DNA of 64,000 bases from Gigaspora rosea. Its lineage: Eukaryota > Glomeromycota > Glomeromycetes > Diversisporales > Gigasporaceae. A program made the position numbers and the translations under genes. Below, piece after piece: positions 26,588 to 37,748 of this stretch. Position 1 is the first letter of the stretch; each line of letters opens with the position of its first letter. The notes below the pieces were generated by a model that was not told where the DNA came from, did not search any database, and saw only the letters and a program-made list of their open reading frames with translations. Location of the stretch: assembly GCA_003550325.1 (NCBI GenBank), contig QKWP01000420.1, forward strand, positions 49,065 through 113,064, in the 5' to 3' direction.

Positions 26588-27558
26588 GGCCGTCTCATTA
26601 ACGGTGATACAACCATATATTACTATTACAAGTTAATAAAATAAATATGCAACCCCTAATTAATTAATAAAGAAAAACAGCCAAGGTTCTGGGAAAGTAT
26701 ATATTATAATTGTAAAGTTACGTGCATATATATATTATTAGCTAGTCATGTGATTTGTGTTACAAATCTGTGATTTCGTAATAGATGATCATCAATATTC
26801 AGAGAATAAATTCGCTATATATAAAAGTTTTTAACTTAATATGCAAAACGTAATTTATTTATTAAGTAGGAGTATTCGCCATACCATTTTATATTCGCCA
26901 TAAAATTTTTATAAAATTTAAATGACTTTTGAACTTTTTACTTATAGTTTAAGTTTTAGTCAAAAAAATTTGTCGATTTTTTGAAAAGAAAGTTTGGTCG
27001 TTAAAATATACGAATTGGCATTGTAAACATCGCATAAATTATTTAAAAAAATATTCTATATATTCGAAAATATATAATTTTAAATTTTCATAGCGATATA
27101 TGAAAATTTTTTTCATAAAACTGTTAAATTAATAAAAGAATCAAAAAATAAAAAAATATGCAAAAAATTTTTATTAAGTTCGTTTTGATCGCTTTAATAA
27201 TTTTGAAAGTTTATGAAAAATTTTTGATATATTATCGTGAAAATTTAATACTACATATTTTCAAATATGAGAAACAATTTTAGCTAGTCAAAATTTTTTA
27301 CTAGCAATAAAATTTTGTTCGTTTTTGTAAGTTAAAAGTTTTTTTTAAATTTTCTTTAAAATCGAAAAAATTTTTTAAAAGCATAAAAATCGCAAAACAG
27401 ATTAGTTAAAAGGACGTCAAACTTTATAAAAATTTTATTTTATGCATAATATATTACTATGAATATAAAATTTCATAGATAAAAGCAACGTGCATAATAA
27501 AAAAAAAACCTTTTATATATAGAGAATTCAGCTTACATTTACTTGCTTCGATAAAGTT

Positions 27559-28946
27559 TCACGATTGATCAAATTCATAAGTATCAGTATTGCTATCTTC
27601 GTCACTTTCATCACCTATACTAACCTCAATCGTCTCCCAGTATTCTTTTGCTTTATTTAAACACTTTTTCCAGCAGGAAACAACAACCTTGGATGTTATT
27701 TCCTCTTGAAATTTACAGAGCAACGAATTACGAAGAGAAAGAACATCAGGTGGCAACCGCTCTCCAGCAACTTTATTTTTTACAGCCCCATACCATTTCA
27801 ATCGGTTGTAGTTTACAATAGTATGGGGGAGTATAAAACAATTTATGACCAAACTTATTGGCTATAGTAATGGTAGCAAAGGTATTTTCTTTTTTTTTTT
27901 TATTATTTCATAAAGCTCCGCCTTTGTCATTTTAGAGTTAACCCCAATATCACGAGCACTTAACCATTCTACCATTGCATTTTTATTCCAGTTCGAATTC
28001 GGCATAGGTTCAGCACGGCGTTTATGGTATCTTGCACCATCCATATGAAATATGCAAGGTCCATAGTCAGATTTGAGGATTTTACAAAGATTTTCAAAAA
28101 TTTTTTCAAAGACCTCCGCGTTGAAATTACCATGATAGTCAACTTCATCAGGAATGATATTAGCTTTTTAACAGCATCAGGAACCGTCTCCCATTCTTTT
28201 GAATTTTTTTTTTCTTCCTTTTCCAGTTGATGGCTTCGCGGTAGGATCCCAGATAAGAAGTGATTGACGAACTAACTCACCTTTTATTTGATTGTTATTA
28301 CGATCCTGAAAATAACAATTGCTCCAAAAATGACGAGCATAGGGCCCCTTCCCTTTTCATAAACAATACCATCTTTTGGAAGCCAGGTAAGATTTCGGTT
28401 ATGGTGCATATGATAGTAAGATTCGTCAAGAAAAACTTCAGGAAAAATTGACATTTCATTTTTGTCTTGAATGTTTTCAAACCGCCAACGAAGATATCGT
28501 GCACAGTACACGATATTTTCAGGAGACTCATATAGGATGTTTTGCCGTTCTCTCTTACCATAACGGTATCCAAGTTTCTTTAAATGACGAGCAAGTTGTG
28601 CTTTTGATACTGGAAAACCCAACTTAGTTAAGTCTAAAACAAGCATTCGAAAAGAAAGTGGAATTCCATTTTTATTTGCAGTTAAAATAAGGTCTTGGAT
28701 AGCTTTTATATAATCTGTTTTAAGAGTTCTAGAAGACCGATAACCTTGTTCTGATGCTATAATTGCCCCAGTTTTATTGAATTCTGCAAGTACACGGGCA
28801 ACAGTTGCTTCGCCAACTCCTGTTGCCAGAGAAACTTCTTTGCGCGGATTAATAATCTCAAGAGAATAAATATAATTATAAACGGATAAAACCATTTTCT
28901 TCTCATTAGCAGTTAGAGTGATAGGACTACGTTCGCATTGGTCCAT
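27559..28946 (-). pseudogene. Tc1/mariner-like DDE transposase pseudogene
   Basis: Starts at ATG 28946. The first 210 codons are open: an N-terminal helix-turn-helix region (about residues 15-130, with SFRMLVLDLTKLGF and KLGYRYGKR) leads to the first catalytic Asp in VFLDESYYH (Asp174). After about residue 210 (GPMLVIFGAIVI) the frame shifts; the next part, NNNQIKGELV, is in another frame. A further shift precedes DEVDYHGNFNAEVF. The second Asp lies in HMDGARYHKRR (28039-28041). The third acidic residue is found only in a shifted frame, as PIEMVWG (Glu codon 27797-27799), before KNKVAGERLP and an acidic C-terminus. Family knowledge (DDE_3, IS630/Tc1/mariner) supports the assignment. With at least three frame breaks it cannot make an active enzyme. 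Confidence 0.85.
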
Positions 28947-29088
28947 AATAAATTTAGTGTTAGATATACTTTAATAATCGCAATAATTAAAGTTATAACT
29001 TGCCGTAGCAATCTAAAAATTGGCTGTAGATTTTAGCGATATAATTTAAGGCTAAACTTTAATTACTTCCTAAATTCAGTAAATAAGA

Positions 29089-29862
29089 TAAAAAAGTTGT
29101 TTACCTCTTGTTTACCGTCAAGACATTATTGACTATATATGCATACATCGTATACATTTTTTGCGCCAAAATGTAAAGCCTAAATAGAAAATCGTGTGAA
29201 ATTAAAGTAATTTTATGAAGGTAAATTAAAAAAGATTTTAAAAATATATACTATTACTGCGGCCTAATTAAAATTTTTTTCCTGACTCCCGTGGTTCTAA
29301 AAACGAAAGATTATTAATAATGTCCAAATGGGTTAGTTATAATAACTTCTCAAAGTTTGATTAACGATTTATAAAATCTGCAGATCATGTGATAAGTATC
29401 GATCAAAGTTGAGAAGATATTACGATTAATCTACTAGGCCCAGTATTAATAATCTTAAGATTTTTTATAAGTATAAAAAAGTTGTTTACCTCTTGTTTAC
29501 TGTCAAGACATTATTGACTATATTTGCATACTTCGTATATGTTTTTTTGCGCCAAAATGTAAAGCCTAAAATAGAAAATCGTGTGAAATTAAAAGTAATT
29601 TTATAAAAATAAATTAAAAAAGATTTTAAAAATATATACTATTACTGCGGCCTAAGTAAATTTTTTTTTCTGACTCCCGTGATTCTAAAAACGATAAGAT
29701 TATTGAAAATGTCCAAGTGGGTTAGTTATAATAACTTCTCAAATTTTGATTAATGATTTATAAAATCTGCAGATCATGTGATAAGTATCGATCAAATTTG
29801 AGAAGATATTACGATTAATCAACTAGGCCCAGTATTAATAATCTTAAGATTTTTTAGAAGTA
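29089..29862. repeat. Tandem duplication, two 385-bp units
   Basis: Unit 1 (29089-29473) and unit 2 (29474-29862) share almost every base, differing by scattered substitutions and small indels. Landmarks in both: AAAAAAGTTGTTTACCTCTT, TTGCGCCAAAATGTAAAGCC, ATCTGCAGATCATGTGATAA and TACTAGGCCCAG or AACTAGGCCCAG. Within each unit ACTTCTCAAA and TTTGAGAAG/GTTGAGAAG form an inverted pair. The duplication lies upstream of the transposase start, inside the Tc1-type element. Confidence 0.9.
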
Positions 29863-30514
29863 TAAATACTATAAAACAAATTTAATTAGAAATTAAGAAG
29901 TTTATATAGTACCGAACCCACTTTTAGATTACTTTTTATTATACTTTTCTTAATTTTTAACTTTTTAATAGTTTAACTTAAAAGTTTATAGGAAAATTTC
30001 AGGTAAATTTATTATATATATTTTTTTTTTTTTACTTGACCAAATTTGAAGATATTAAAAGTATTAAATTTTGGCAAAAAAAAAGCATTAATCTATATTG
30101 AAATGTTATCAATATTTTTGAAATAGTCGCAATTACAATATTAGCCAACTAAATAAGGAATTTGATTATCGCATTTGCTCAATATAAGATATGGCTATAT
30201 GTAATAATAAATAAGAGATTTTATTAATTATTTTTTTTTCTCTAATGCTAGACTAAGTACTTGCATAGTAGCATAGCATGATAGAATTTTTTGAGTGTTT
30301 TTACTTAGTAGGAATTAGAAGTAATATGCATAATATAAGTTTTTAACTGCTAAAAAAATTATTTTTACTAGCTAATTCTTACTACTAAAAATTTATATTT
30401 GCTAAATTAGTTTTTTGGATATAAGAGATAAAGGTACAAAAATTATTATTAGTTAATAAAACATTGGGTTATATTTAAAAAAATAAGTATTATTTTGTTT
30501 TAAATAAGGACGAA

Positions 30515-30730
30515 TCTATTTGTAACAGCCTGTTACACGCTTATTTGTAACAGCTTTATTTATAACTCAAAATTTTACTATGATAACTCCTATTGCACTT
30601 CTAACAAAAAATAATCCTCTCGCAATTCTGTATTAATCTTAATCCTAACCCTAACTTTAACTCTACTTTAACATTAATATGGCCTTGTTGGCTGTTACAA
30701 ATAAGCGTGTAACAGGCTGTTACAAATAGA
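30515..30730. mobile_element. MITE with perfect 40-bp TIRs
   Basis: TCTATTTGTAACAGCCTGTT at 30515 begins a 40-base arm whose exact inverse occupies 30691-30730. TTTAAATAA on both outer sides may be the target duplication. The interior holds a telomere-like CCTAACCCTAAC stretch beside TCTCGCAATTCTGTATTAAT, the inverse of the core found in the 19191-19442 MITE. Perfect arms suggest a recent insertion into the older Tc1-type element. Confidence 0.85.
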
Positions 30731-30858
30731 CTTTTTTTAAATAAAATATACTTTATTTTTGTATCACCATTAATGAGACGACCAATATTATAAAATTTTA
30801 ATTAGTTTACTTTGATTTCTTAGTATAGTATTTTTTTTATATTTTTACACTTTGAATA

Positions 30859-31015
30859 CGGTCAGATCTCTCTAAATATAACTTTATAAATGCAATACCT
30901 CTCTAAATATATAACCTTGTTGTATTTCTACTATATATGCACTTATAAATTTTTATTCTTCTAAATGCAAGATCTTTTGCTATCTGTATATAGTGTACTT
31001 ATAAAGGGTTAATTA
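30859..31015. mobile_element. Decayed pogo/Tc1-like MITE
   Basis: Left end CGGTCAGATCTCTCTAAATA after TA; the right end (TATAAAGGGTTAATTATA) is a weak inverse. Interior words TGCAATACCTCTCTAAATAT match the 14057-14395 type. Confidence 0.45.
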
Positions 31016-31677
31016 TAAAATACAGATATTTTATTTAGTATTATATAATTTTTATGAGCATAGTATAAACTTTTTTTGTCAATTTTTTTTTTGTTTTTTA
31101 TTTTTTTTCTCTTTTTATTTATTTTCTTTTATATTTTTTTTTGGTTTATTTTTTTTTTATATACTCTTTATAAAAAAAGAAAATTGTAAAAAAAAGAAAA
31201 AACCAGTTTTGACATAGTATACAATAGCTAATCAATAATAGAAGAATATATATTTGGATCTACAAAAGCTCTAGCAAATTAAAAACAAAATAGTTGTTAT
31301 AATAGATTACATTAGACATATAGTATTTAATAAGTTTTTTTTGTTAGAAAATGCAAAAATAATCATTTTGTACTTGTTATATTGTAGCAATAATATAGCT
31401 TTTAATAAAAAAAAAGCAGAACTATTAAATATAAAAAAAATAAAACTAATAAAATTAATAAAACTTTGTATTATATAATTATTATTTGCATTTGTGCCTA
31501 TTATAATTTGTTATACTAACAACAATCTTTAAAATTTTTTAAAAATAAAAAAAATATATAATATAATAGTATTTAATTAATTGCTATCCAGATTAGAATT
31601 AAATAATTATATAAATACTTTTTATTTTAAAATTAATTTTATTTTTTTTTAAAAAAAAATATAATGCTATTATATAG
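31016..31677. other. Low-complexity AT-rich spacer
   Basis: Long T-rich stretch at 31070-31165, a short AAAACTAAT run near 31440 and otherwise featureless AT-rich DNA. Confidence 0.45.
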
Positions 31678-32162
31678 ACAAATCCAAAAAACCAGAGAAG
31701 CAGAAACCTATTTGGCAAGTTTTAAATAAGAAAATAGCAAAGATCTTTAATAGTACTATCAAAACCAAAATATCAAAAACAGAACTAGATGACAAAACCT
31801 TTAGAGAAGAGGATTCACCAATCTAAATACCAAAGTCATACTAAAAAAAAAAATCTATATTATAAAAGTAGATACCAAAAAAAGAAGATCTATAATAGCA
31901 CTTTATGCCAAGTAAATCAACTCATTTAAGCTAACTAAATTGGAAGTTTGGAATGTATCAGTATAAAAATTAATAAAATGGTTAAAATACTAAAATTAGA
32001 ATAAAACTTATAAGAACAAAAGTAGGTAATAGTAGCATTTCAAAAGTATCCTAATTACAAGTGCTAGTTAATACTATAGTATAATATACCAAAGTATAGA
32101 TAAATATTTGGTAGAACAGATACTACTTTACCAAGTTTTCTATTAAGGATAAGCTGAATTGT

Positions 32163-32447
32163 AGAGTTTTTCAAACTCAAATCAAAATCAAATATTAGGC
32201 AAATTTGAATTTGATCAAATCAAATTTGTCTTGATTTGAATTTAATTTGAATTAGAAAATTTGGTATTTGAATTTGATTCGATTTGAAATTTTTTAAAAT
32301 TTTATATATAAATTTTCAAATATTTCAAATATTTGTCAAATCGAATTAAATATTTATCAATTTGAATTTGATTTAAAAATTTTGTGTTTGAATTTGATTT
32401 AAAATGAAAAATTTGATCAAATTAAATCAAATCAAATTGCAAACTCT
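32163..32447. mobile_element. MITE of TTTGATTTGAT type nested in the old SINE
   Basis: AGAGTTT at the left and AAACTCT at the right close an interior of CAAATTTGAATTTGATC words. Alignment to the intact SINE shows it as extra material. TGAATTGT and TAAATTGT near the ends may be the diverged target duplication. The inverted right end AGAGTTTGCAATTTGATTTG matches the family at 10414-10552. Confidence 0.6.
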
Positions 32448-32591
32448 ATTAAATTGTACTTTTAAGTATATTGAAGAAGCTTTAAGAGTCTATAAAAAAA
32501 AGTTCTAAAAATATCAAACTAACTATATATGTATTACAGATGTTCTAGTAAATTAGTTAAAATTAAGAGCAAAAGATTAGAGAGTTTAAAT

Positions 32592-32766
32592 AGGACCCCG
32601 AAGAACTCTGATACAACCCAGATTCGAGTTTGTATAATATCAGCCAAACAGGCGTATAAAATAAGCCAAAATTTGAAAATTTACTATATAAAAATGCAAC
32701 ATGAATTTCTATACAAACTTTCTTTTTTAGTAACCTCTGAGTTATATCAAAGTTCTTCGGAATCCT
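32592..32766. mobile_element. MITE with AGGACCCCGAAGAACTCTG ends, nested in the old SINE
   Basis: Left AGGACCCCGAAGAACTCTG, inverted right AGGATTCCGAAGAACTTTG; the pairing continues for ~25 bp. GTTTAAAT / GTTTAATA flank it. Removing it restores the SINE order GTTTAAATAGG... ACAATTCTCATAG. The 87-codon frame across it is incidental. Confidence 0.75.
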
Positions 32767-33087
32767 GTTTAATAGACAATTCTCATAGTTAAGTTGTAGA
32801 TAGCAGCTAGTTTGAAACTTTTAGATAGACTATTTAAATTAAATATCAAAAGTATATATATAACTATCTAAATATAATTTCTAATAAATAACCTGAATAA
32901 TCATATGCCCCAAAACAGGCTTTTTAAAAAAAAATACAAAAAATAAATACAAATTACTATATAGAGACAAGGTAATAAAAAAGAAACATTTTTTTAAATA
33001 AAAGTTTTATTAACTTTGAATTAAATATTTTATTAAATAATAATTTACTAGTCACTAAAACAATAATCATAGTATAATATACAAGTG

Positions 33088-33290
33088 TAAGTGGGGTGCC
33101 ACCAGGGTTTAAAATTGGCTTGCACATGCATGTACAGTGCATGTAAATTTTTTAATATGCAATAAAAAATGTTTCTGTACATGAAATTTTCATAATAAAA
33201 TTACTTAGAATTACTTTTATTACACAAAATTGTTAATTTGTGCAAGTAAATTTTTTTTAAATTTTAAATACTGGGTACCACTGAAGCCCT
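33088..33290. mobile_element. Possible decayed MITE
   Basis: GGTGCCACCAGGGTTTAAAA and, inverted at the right, AGTGGTACCCAGTATTTAAA, each followed inwards by CTTGCAC. Termini are too diverged to fix. Confidence 0.35.
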
Positions 33291-33512
33291 TTTATAGACT
33301 AAATTTAAATTCTATATTTTAACAAAATAAGAATTATCTTAGTAATTGTAATACTAATGCATAAATATATATTATATAAAAATTACTATTGATAATTGCA
33401 AATTAAATCAATAAAATTAATATCTCAACTAATAAATGAAGAATAAATTTAAATTTCTATTATAATTAAGACTTTTCTGTTATTATATTCACATATTGAC
33501 AAGCCAGTTAAT

Positions 33513-33753
33513 CATATCAGCAGATTTATACAATTGGACCTTTTTTCAAACCCCTAATTTTTATATAATTTTGCAAATCAAACTACCTTATTTCCAAGAT
33601 CTAATGGGTTGGCACTTATCTAATGAGTTTATTTATATTGATCAGTTATTTGTTGATCATCTGATCATCATCTAACCAATAAAGTTTTGTAAACAATTGT
33701 ATTTTGGAAACTATTTTTAGACCCAATTTCAATTTTGTAAATCCACTGATATG
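33513..33753. mobile_element. MITE with CATATCAGCAGATTTATAC ends
   Basis: CATATCAGCAGATTTATACA (left) pairs with CATATCAGTGGATTTACAAA (inverted right). The ends look like CpG-decayed versions of the CATATCCGCGGATTTTTGGA termini at 17386-19173. 241 bp, no coding. Confidence 0.6.
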
Positions 33754-34146
33754 TATTATATAATTTGATTGTTATAATCAAATTTTTGGCAATTTAATAA
33801 TTTGACAATATAATTACTTATATAATTCTATCATCATTAATAATACTGCTAAACTATTTTGGGCTGATGACCAAAACTAAAACTTCAACACTCTGTTCAA
33901 AATAAAATCTAAAACCCTAAAACTATACCAAAATTCCAAAACTATACCAAAATTTTAAAACTTTTCCAAAACTAAGTTTATATGTAAAGACAATCTGTTT
34001 TATGTTTAATTTAGCATAAACAAACTAAATGATACACTTTTCTGGTAACCAATTCTTCAACAACCACTTTCCTGATATCAATACTTTTCAGATGTATTCC
34101 CAAACAATCCTTTTCTAATAACCATTTTTCTAACAAACCCTTCTCA
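33754..34146. other. AC-rich degenerate sequence
   Basis: Contains repeated CTAAAACTATACCAAAATT and ACTTTTCTGATA-like words. No CpG and no gene; origin unknown. Confidence 0.4.
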
Positions 34147-34233
34147 ATTAATGATGCAAATATACTTGCTAGCAAAACTCAGACAAATTCCAAGCCCCTA
34201 AAGTAATTACTATTTGTAAAAAATTAAATTTAA

Positions 34234-35069
34234 TGGATAGGATTTAGGTGTACTACTAGTAGTACTTTGTACTACATGGTAACACCATTTAAGGCCAATT
34301 ATTGACTAATTTTAATAATAAAAAATCTATTAAAATATTTTTGCAAGATACTTTGGGTAAATCACATTATATAAAAAAAATATTATAACTTTAAATAGTC
34401 TTTTAAATTTTTTAGAGACCTTTGAAACTTGGCTATTTTTAGTCGTTTTACTAGTAAATTTTACTTATAAATTTTATATTAAAAACTACGTTTAATTTTT
34501 AAAATTTTAAACTTATATTACTCTTAATATATTAGCTTAAATGTTGATAAATTTCATAAATTAGAATTAAAGTCAGTTTTTAACAACTTAGGATAAATTT
34601 AAACAAAATTTATTTAATAAAATTTTTTTTAAATTATGGTTAAAAAACTAATGAACCTATATGAAATACTAAAATAGTAATGATTTTTAACTAACAGCTA
34701 ACAAACCTTTATAGTAGAAATAATATTTTTTATAATATAACTAATAATAAAACTTTTAATATAGTAAGCTATAAACATTTTTATATAATTTAAATTTAAA
34801 TTTACTAATTCTATTAAAAAAATTTATAAAAAATTTAGCATTTATAGTGTACTACAAGTAGTACATTTGAAGCAACAAAAAATAGCAGTTACAAAGAAAT
34901 TTTTTTTTAAACAAGTTTATTATTAATATTAAAAAAAATTCTGCCAAACTAAACTATAGTATTGATCAGATTTTTGTATACAAAAATTATATATATATAT
35001 ATTTTTCTAGATTTTTAACCTATTCTTCTAACTGTACTACTGGTAGTCTTTAGGCCTAAATCCTATCCA
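34234..35069. mobile_element. 836-bp element with TTAA duplication
   Basis: TGGATAGGATTTAGG starts the element and its exact inverse ends it; TTAA flanks both sides (34230-34233, 35070-35073). The corresponding site in the other palindrome arm is a single uninterrupted AAATTAAATCAAACAAATAA. Strict TTAA targets are typical of piggyBac, but the ends lack the usual CCC and there is no transposase. The interior holds GTACTACTAGTAGTAC palindromes near both ends. Confidence 0.8.
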
Positions 35070-35114
35070 TTAACAAATAATTCTAAAATTTTATAAGTAT
35101 ATTATTTATAGTTA

Positions 35115-35280
35115 GGGGCGTGCCATTTATTACATGATATTTTTTACTTAGTAACCACTCCTAACCATGTATGGTGTGATCACCTTATCTAATTTTAATT
35201 AATTAATATAATATATAGATGTGATCACTACCTCTAACCATGTATTCATAGTAAAAATTACGTGATAAATGGCATGCCCC
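35115..35280. mobile_element. 166-bp MITE with TTA duplication (PIF/Harbinger-like)
   Basis: GGGGCGTGCCATTTATTACA and inverted GGGGCATGCCATTTATCACG; TTA on both sides (35112-35114, 35281-35283). The intact arm shows the empty site TATAGTTATAAGAATATA, which matches the two flanks joined at TTA. A 3-bp TTA/TAA duplication and G-rich ends fit PIF/Harbinger. Confidence 0.85.
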
Positions 35281-35299
35281 TTATAAGAATATACTTGAC

Positions 35300-35735
35300 A
35301 TATGCTCCGATTTTTGGAATTTATAAAAAAGCTTATTTTTTTAAAACTTTAAAGCTATATAAATTTTGATCTACTGGTCTATTTTAAATAATTTTATTAA
35401 CCAAAATATTCATCTCTTTGAGATGATTCCAACAAGCCCAAAATTATAAAAATCCAATTACAGGGTTATAAGAAAATGTACTGTCAAATAGGTAATGCAT
35501 CTAAAATTGGTTTGATCTATGTCAAACCAATTTCAGGTGTGTAACCTATTTGTTAGCACATTTTTTATGACTTTGTGATTAGATTTTTATATTTTTAGCT
35601 CATTAAAATCACATTAAAGAGACGAACAGTTTGATAGTAAAATCATTTAAAATGAACTAGTAGATCAAAAATTATTTAGCTTTAAAGTTTTAAAAAAATA
35701 AGCTTTTTTTATAAATTCCAAAAATCAGAGCATAT
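35300..35735. mobile_element. Foldback with ATATGCTC...GATTTTTGGAATT ends
   Basis: ATATGCTCCGATTTTTGGAA pairs with the inverse of ATATGCTCTGATTTTTGGAA, arms running ~200 bp. Flanks GAC (35297-35299) and GAT (35736-35738), against GAT in the empty site on the other palindrome arm, suggest a 3-bp duplication with one later change. The closest relative in the window is at 44338-45236. Confidence 0.8.
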
Positions 35736-36838
35736 GATTTATTTAAACAAAGATTATTAATAAAATTTTTGAGCTATGAGTTTGGCCAGACCCTTTGGGT
35801 TTGTCTACTTTAAGTAAACTTAAAGTGGACAAACCCAAAGGGTCTGGTCAAACTCATAGCTTAAAAATTTTATTAATAATCTTTGTTTAAATAAATCAAG
35901 TATATTCTTATAACTATAGATAATATACTTATAAAATTTTATAATTATTTGTTTGATTTAATTTTTTACAAATGACAATTACTTTTTAGAAGTTTGAAAT
36001 TTGTTTGGGTTTTGCTAGCAATTATAGATACAGGCATTTAAAATTTTGAAGATAACTATTTCAACAAAAAATTATAGTGATATGCCACATTTGCTACATA
36101 AGTAGGAGTGTTGTATTTTATATAAATACATAAATAGTATAAATGCTATGTGCTATATACCATATGCCATATAAATAACCATGTTATATAAGAGGATTTT
36201 TTCATGAATAGTCAATTTATACAATCGAATTTATACAATTTAGAGTACTTTTATCACTAATATTGTAATAAATTTGTTTTTAAAAAAATATAACTGTTGC
36301 TTATAATATTACAAAAGATTTTATAAAGAAAAGCTTTAAGTAATAGTAAAAAAAGCTTTTGAATTTTAATATTCAAATAGTTTTTAACAAATTTTTTTTT
36401 AAAAAAATTAGTAGTATTTAAAAAGTGAATAAGCAATAAGCAATCTAGGTTAATGTTTAAGATAGATTGGTATTTGATTCTAGAAATGCTTTTGGGTCGG
36501 TTAGTATAGAAGGTTTATAGTAATTAAAAACTATGAATTTATTCATAGCACAATAAACAACAACTTAATAATTAGAAAAATTATATAAAATGAAGAAGAG
36601 GGTCGCTTACCATTAGGGTCCGAAATGGGCCGGGTCAGACCCGCAAATTTGCGGGTCGGGCCGGGTCGGGTCGGGTCTGGGTCTAAATTTTAGACCCGTA
36701 AATTGATTGGGTCGGGTTTGGGCCGGGCTAAAAAATACTGGGCCAGGTTCGGGCCGGGCTAAAAAAATACTGGGCCGGGTCTGAACCGGGTATATAAAAT
36801 ACCGGGCCGGGTCCGGGCTTTATAAATAGACCCGTCAA

Positions 36839-37292
36839 TAGAGTTCCAAATCGTTAGTTGAAAAACCAACTAGTTGGCAACTTTTCAACTAATCGATTTA
36901 AAAAAAATTTAAACAACTAATCGATTTATTACCAACTAGTTCAATTATGATTAATCGTTAATTACCAACTAGTTGTCAACCAACTAAAACTTATATTAAT
37001 CAACCAAACAACTATTACTATTAATAGCAATAACATCGGGAAATTATATATATAGATATTGATCGATATATAGCACTTAATCGTTTTATATCGATTATTA
37101 AAATATCGTTATATATCGATTAATTGGATAAAAATCGATATATATCTATAATCGATATATATCATTTTTTATATTAAATCGTTATATATCTATAAATCGA
37201 TTATAATCGTAATTATTTGAAACGATATATGACGATTAGCAGATCTTTAACGATTACATACCCGTTATGAAAATTTCAACCCAAATCACCGG

Positions 37293-37323
<31 letters not shown>

Positions 37324-37748
37324 CAAAGTTCAAAATCTCTTAAGCCCATTTGATCCGTAAGCTGCTATAGATTATAAAAATATATTCCACAAAATGAGCA
37401 AAAAAACTTAAAAAAAAAAAAAACCGTTTTGAACGATTTTTATCCTCTTTCCCTTTTACCCCTCTCTTACTTTTACCCCTCTCTCTTTTTTACCCCTCTT
37501 TTTCTTTTATCCTTCTCACCCTTTTTTTTTTTTTTTTTTAATATTTCGAATATATTCGAAATATTTTAAAACGAATTAGTTTTCTTTAATATCAACTATA
37601 CAACTTACAACTAAACAACTAAACAACTAAACAACTAAACAACTAAACAACTTAACGATTGTCAGGTCACGTGATCCCGTAATCGATTAGTTGCCAACTA
37701 TAGTTGGCAACTAATCGATTGGCAAAATTTTACCAACTCGGACCTCTA
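36839..37748. mobile_element. hAT-type non-autonomous element nested in the left arm
   Basis: 910 bp with ends TAGAGTTCCAAATCGTTAGT and inverted TAGAGGTCCGAGTTGGTAAA, flanked by CCCGTCAA on both sides (36831-36838 and 37749-37756). The interior is made of TAATCGATTAGTTG and CCAACTAGTTGGC palindromic words, ATATATCGAT runs, an A-rich tract (37289-37323) and an AAACAACT minisatellite. Its TIRs differ from those of the host hAT, so it belongs to another family, whose source element is not here. Confidence 0.9.
37609..37652. repeat. AAACAACT tandem repeat
   Basis: Five to six head-to-tail 8-9 bp units (ACTAAACAA) within the nested 37-kb element. Confidence 0.85.

Larger units (their letters stand above)
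26588..30783 (-). mobile_element. Decayed Tc1/mariner-type transposon, 4.2 kb
   Basis: GGCCGTCTCATTAACGGTGA at 26588-26607 (continuing TACAA) is matched inverted by GGTCGTCTCATTAATGGTGA at 30764-30783, with two mismatches in the first 25 bases. Between them lie a transposase pseudogene on the minus strand, a 385-bp tandem duplication and a later MITE. A TA duplication cannot be read cleanly (left TA; right flank AATATTA). The element is large for the family because of the inserted and duplicated material. Confidence 0.65.
31678..32940 (+). mobile_element. Old, AT-drifted copy of the 1-kb SINE at 50.4 kb
   Basis: Starting at GACAAATCC, this stretch follows the 50361-51391 retroposon in order: AAATCCAAAAAACC; TATTTGGCAAGT; AAGAACAAAAGTAGGTAATA; AGAGTTTAAATAGG; TAGATAGCAGCTAGTTTGAA; GATAGACTATTTAAATTAAA; and a final CATATGCCCCAAAACAGGC before an A-rich tail. 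Nearly all differences replace G with A or C with T. The tRNA-like head is missing, so the copy is 5'-truncated. Two MITEs have inserted since (32163-32447 and 32592-32766). Confidence 0.75.
34147..36030. repeat. Large palindrome with an insertion-riddled left arm
   Basis: The centre lies near 35816 (ACTTTAAG, loop TAAA, CTTAAAGT). The right arm (about 35819-36030) is continuous. Its mirror on the left is found in four pieces: 35739-35814, 35284-35297, 35074-35111 and 34147-34229, separated by three mobile elements. Landmarks of the arm from centre outwards: CAAACCCAAAGGGTCTGG, AATCTTTGTTTAAATAAA, ATACTTATAAAATTTTA and GTTTTGCTAGCAATT. Before insertion it was a foldback of roughly 410 bp. Confidence 0.85.

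Noticed and set aside
28298-28573. 91-codon minus-strand frame
   Set aside because: It overlaps the transposase frame of the Tc1-type pseudogene in another phase.
29089-29862. Long terminal repeats of a retrotransposon
   Set aside because: The two units abut with no internal region and lie inside a Tc1-type element.
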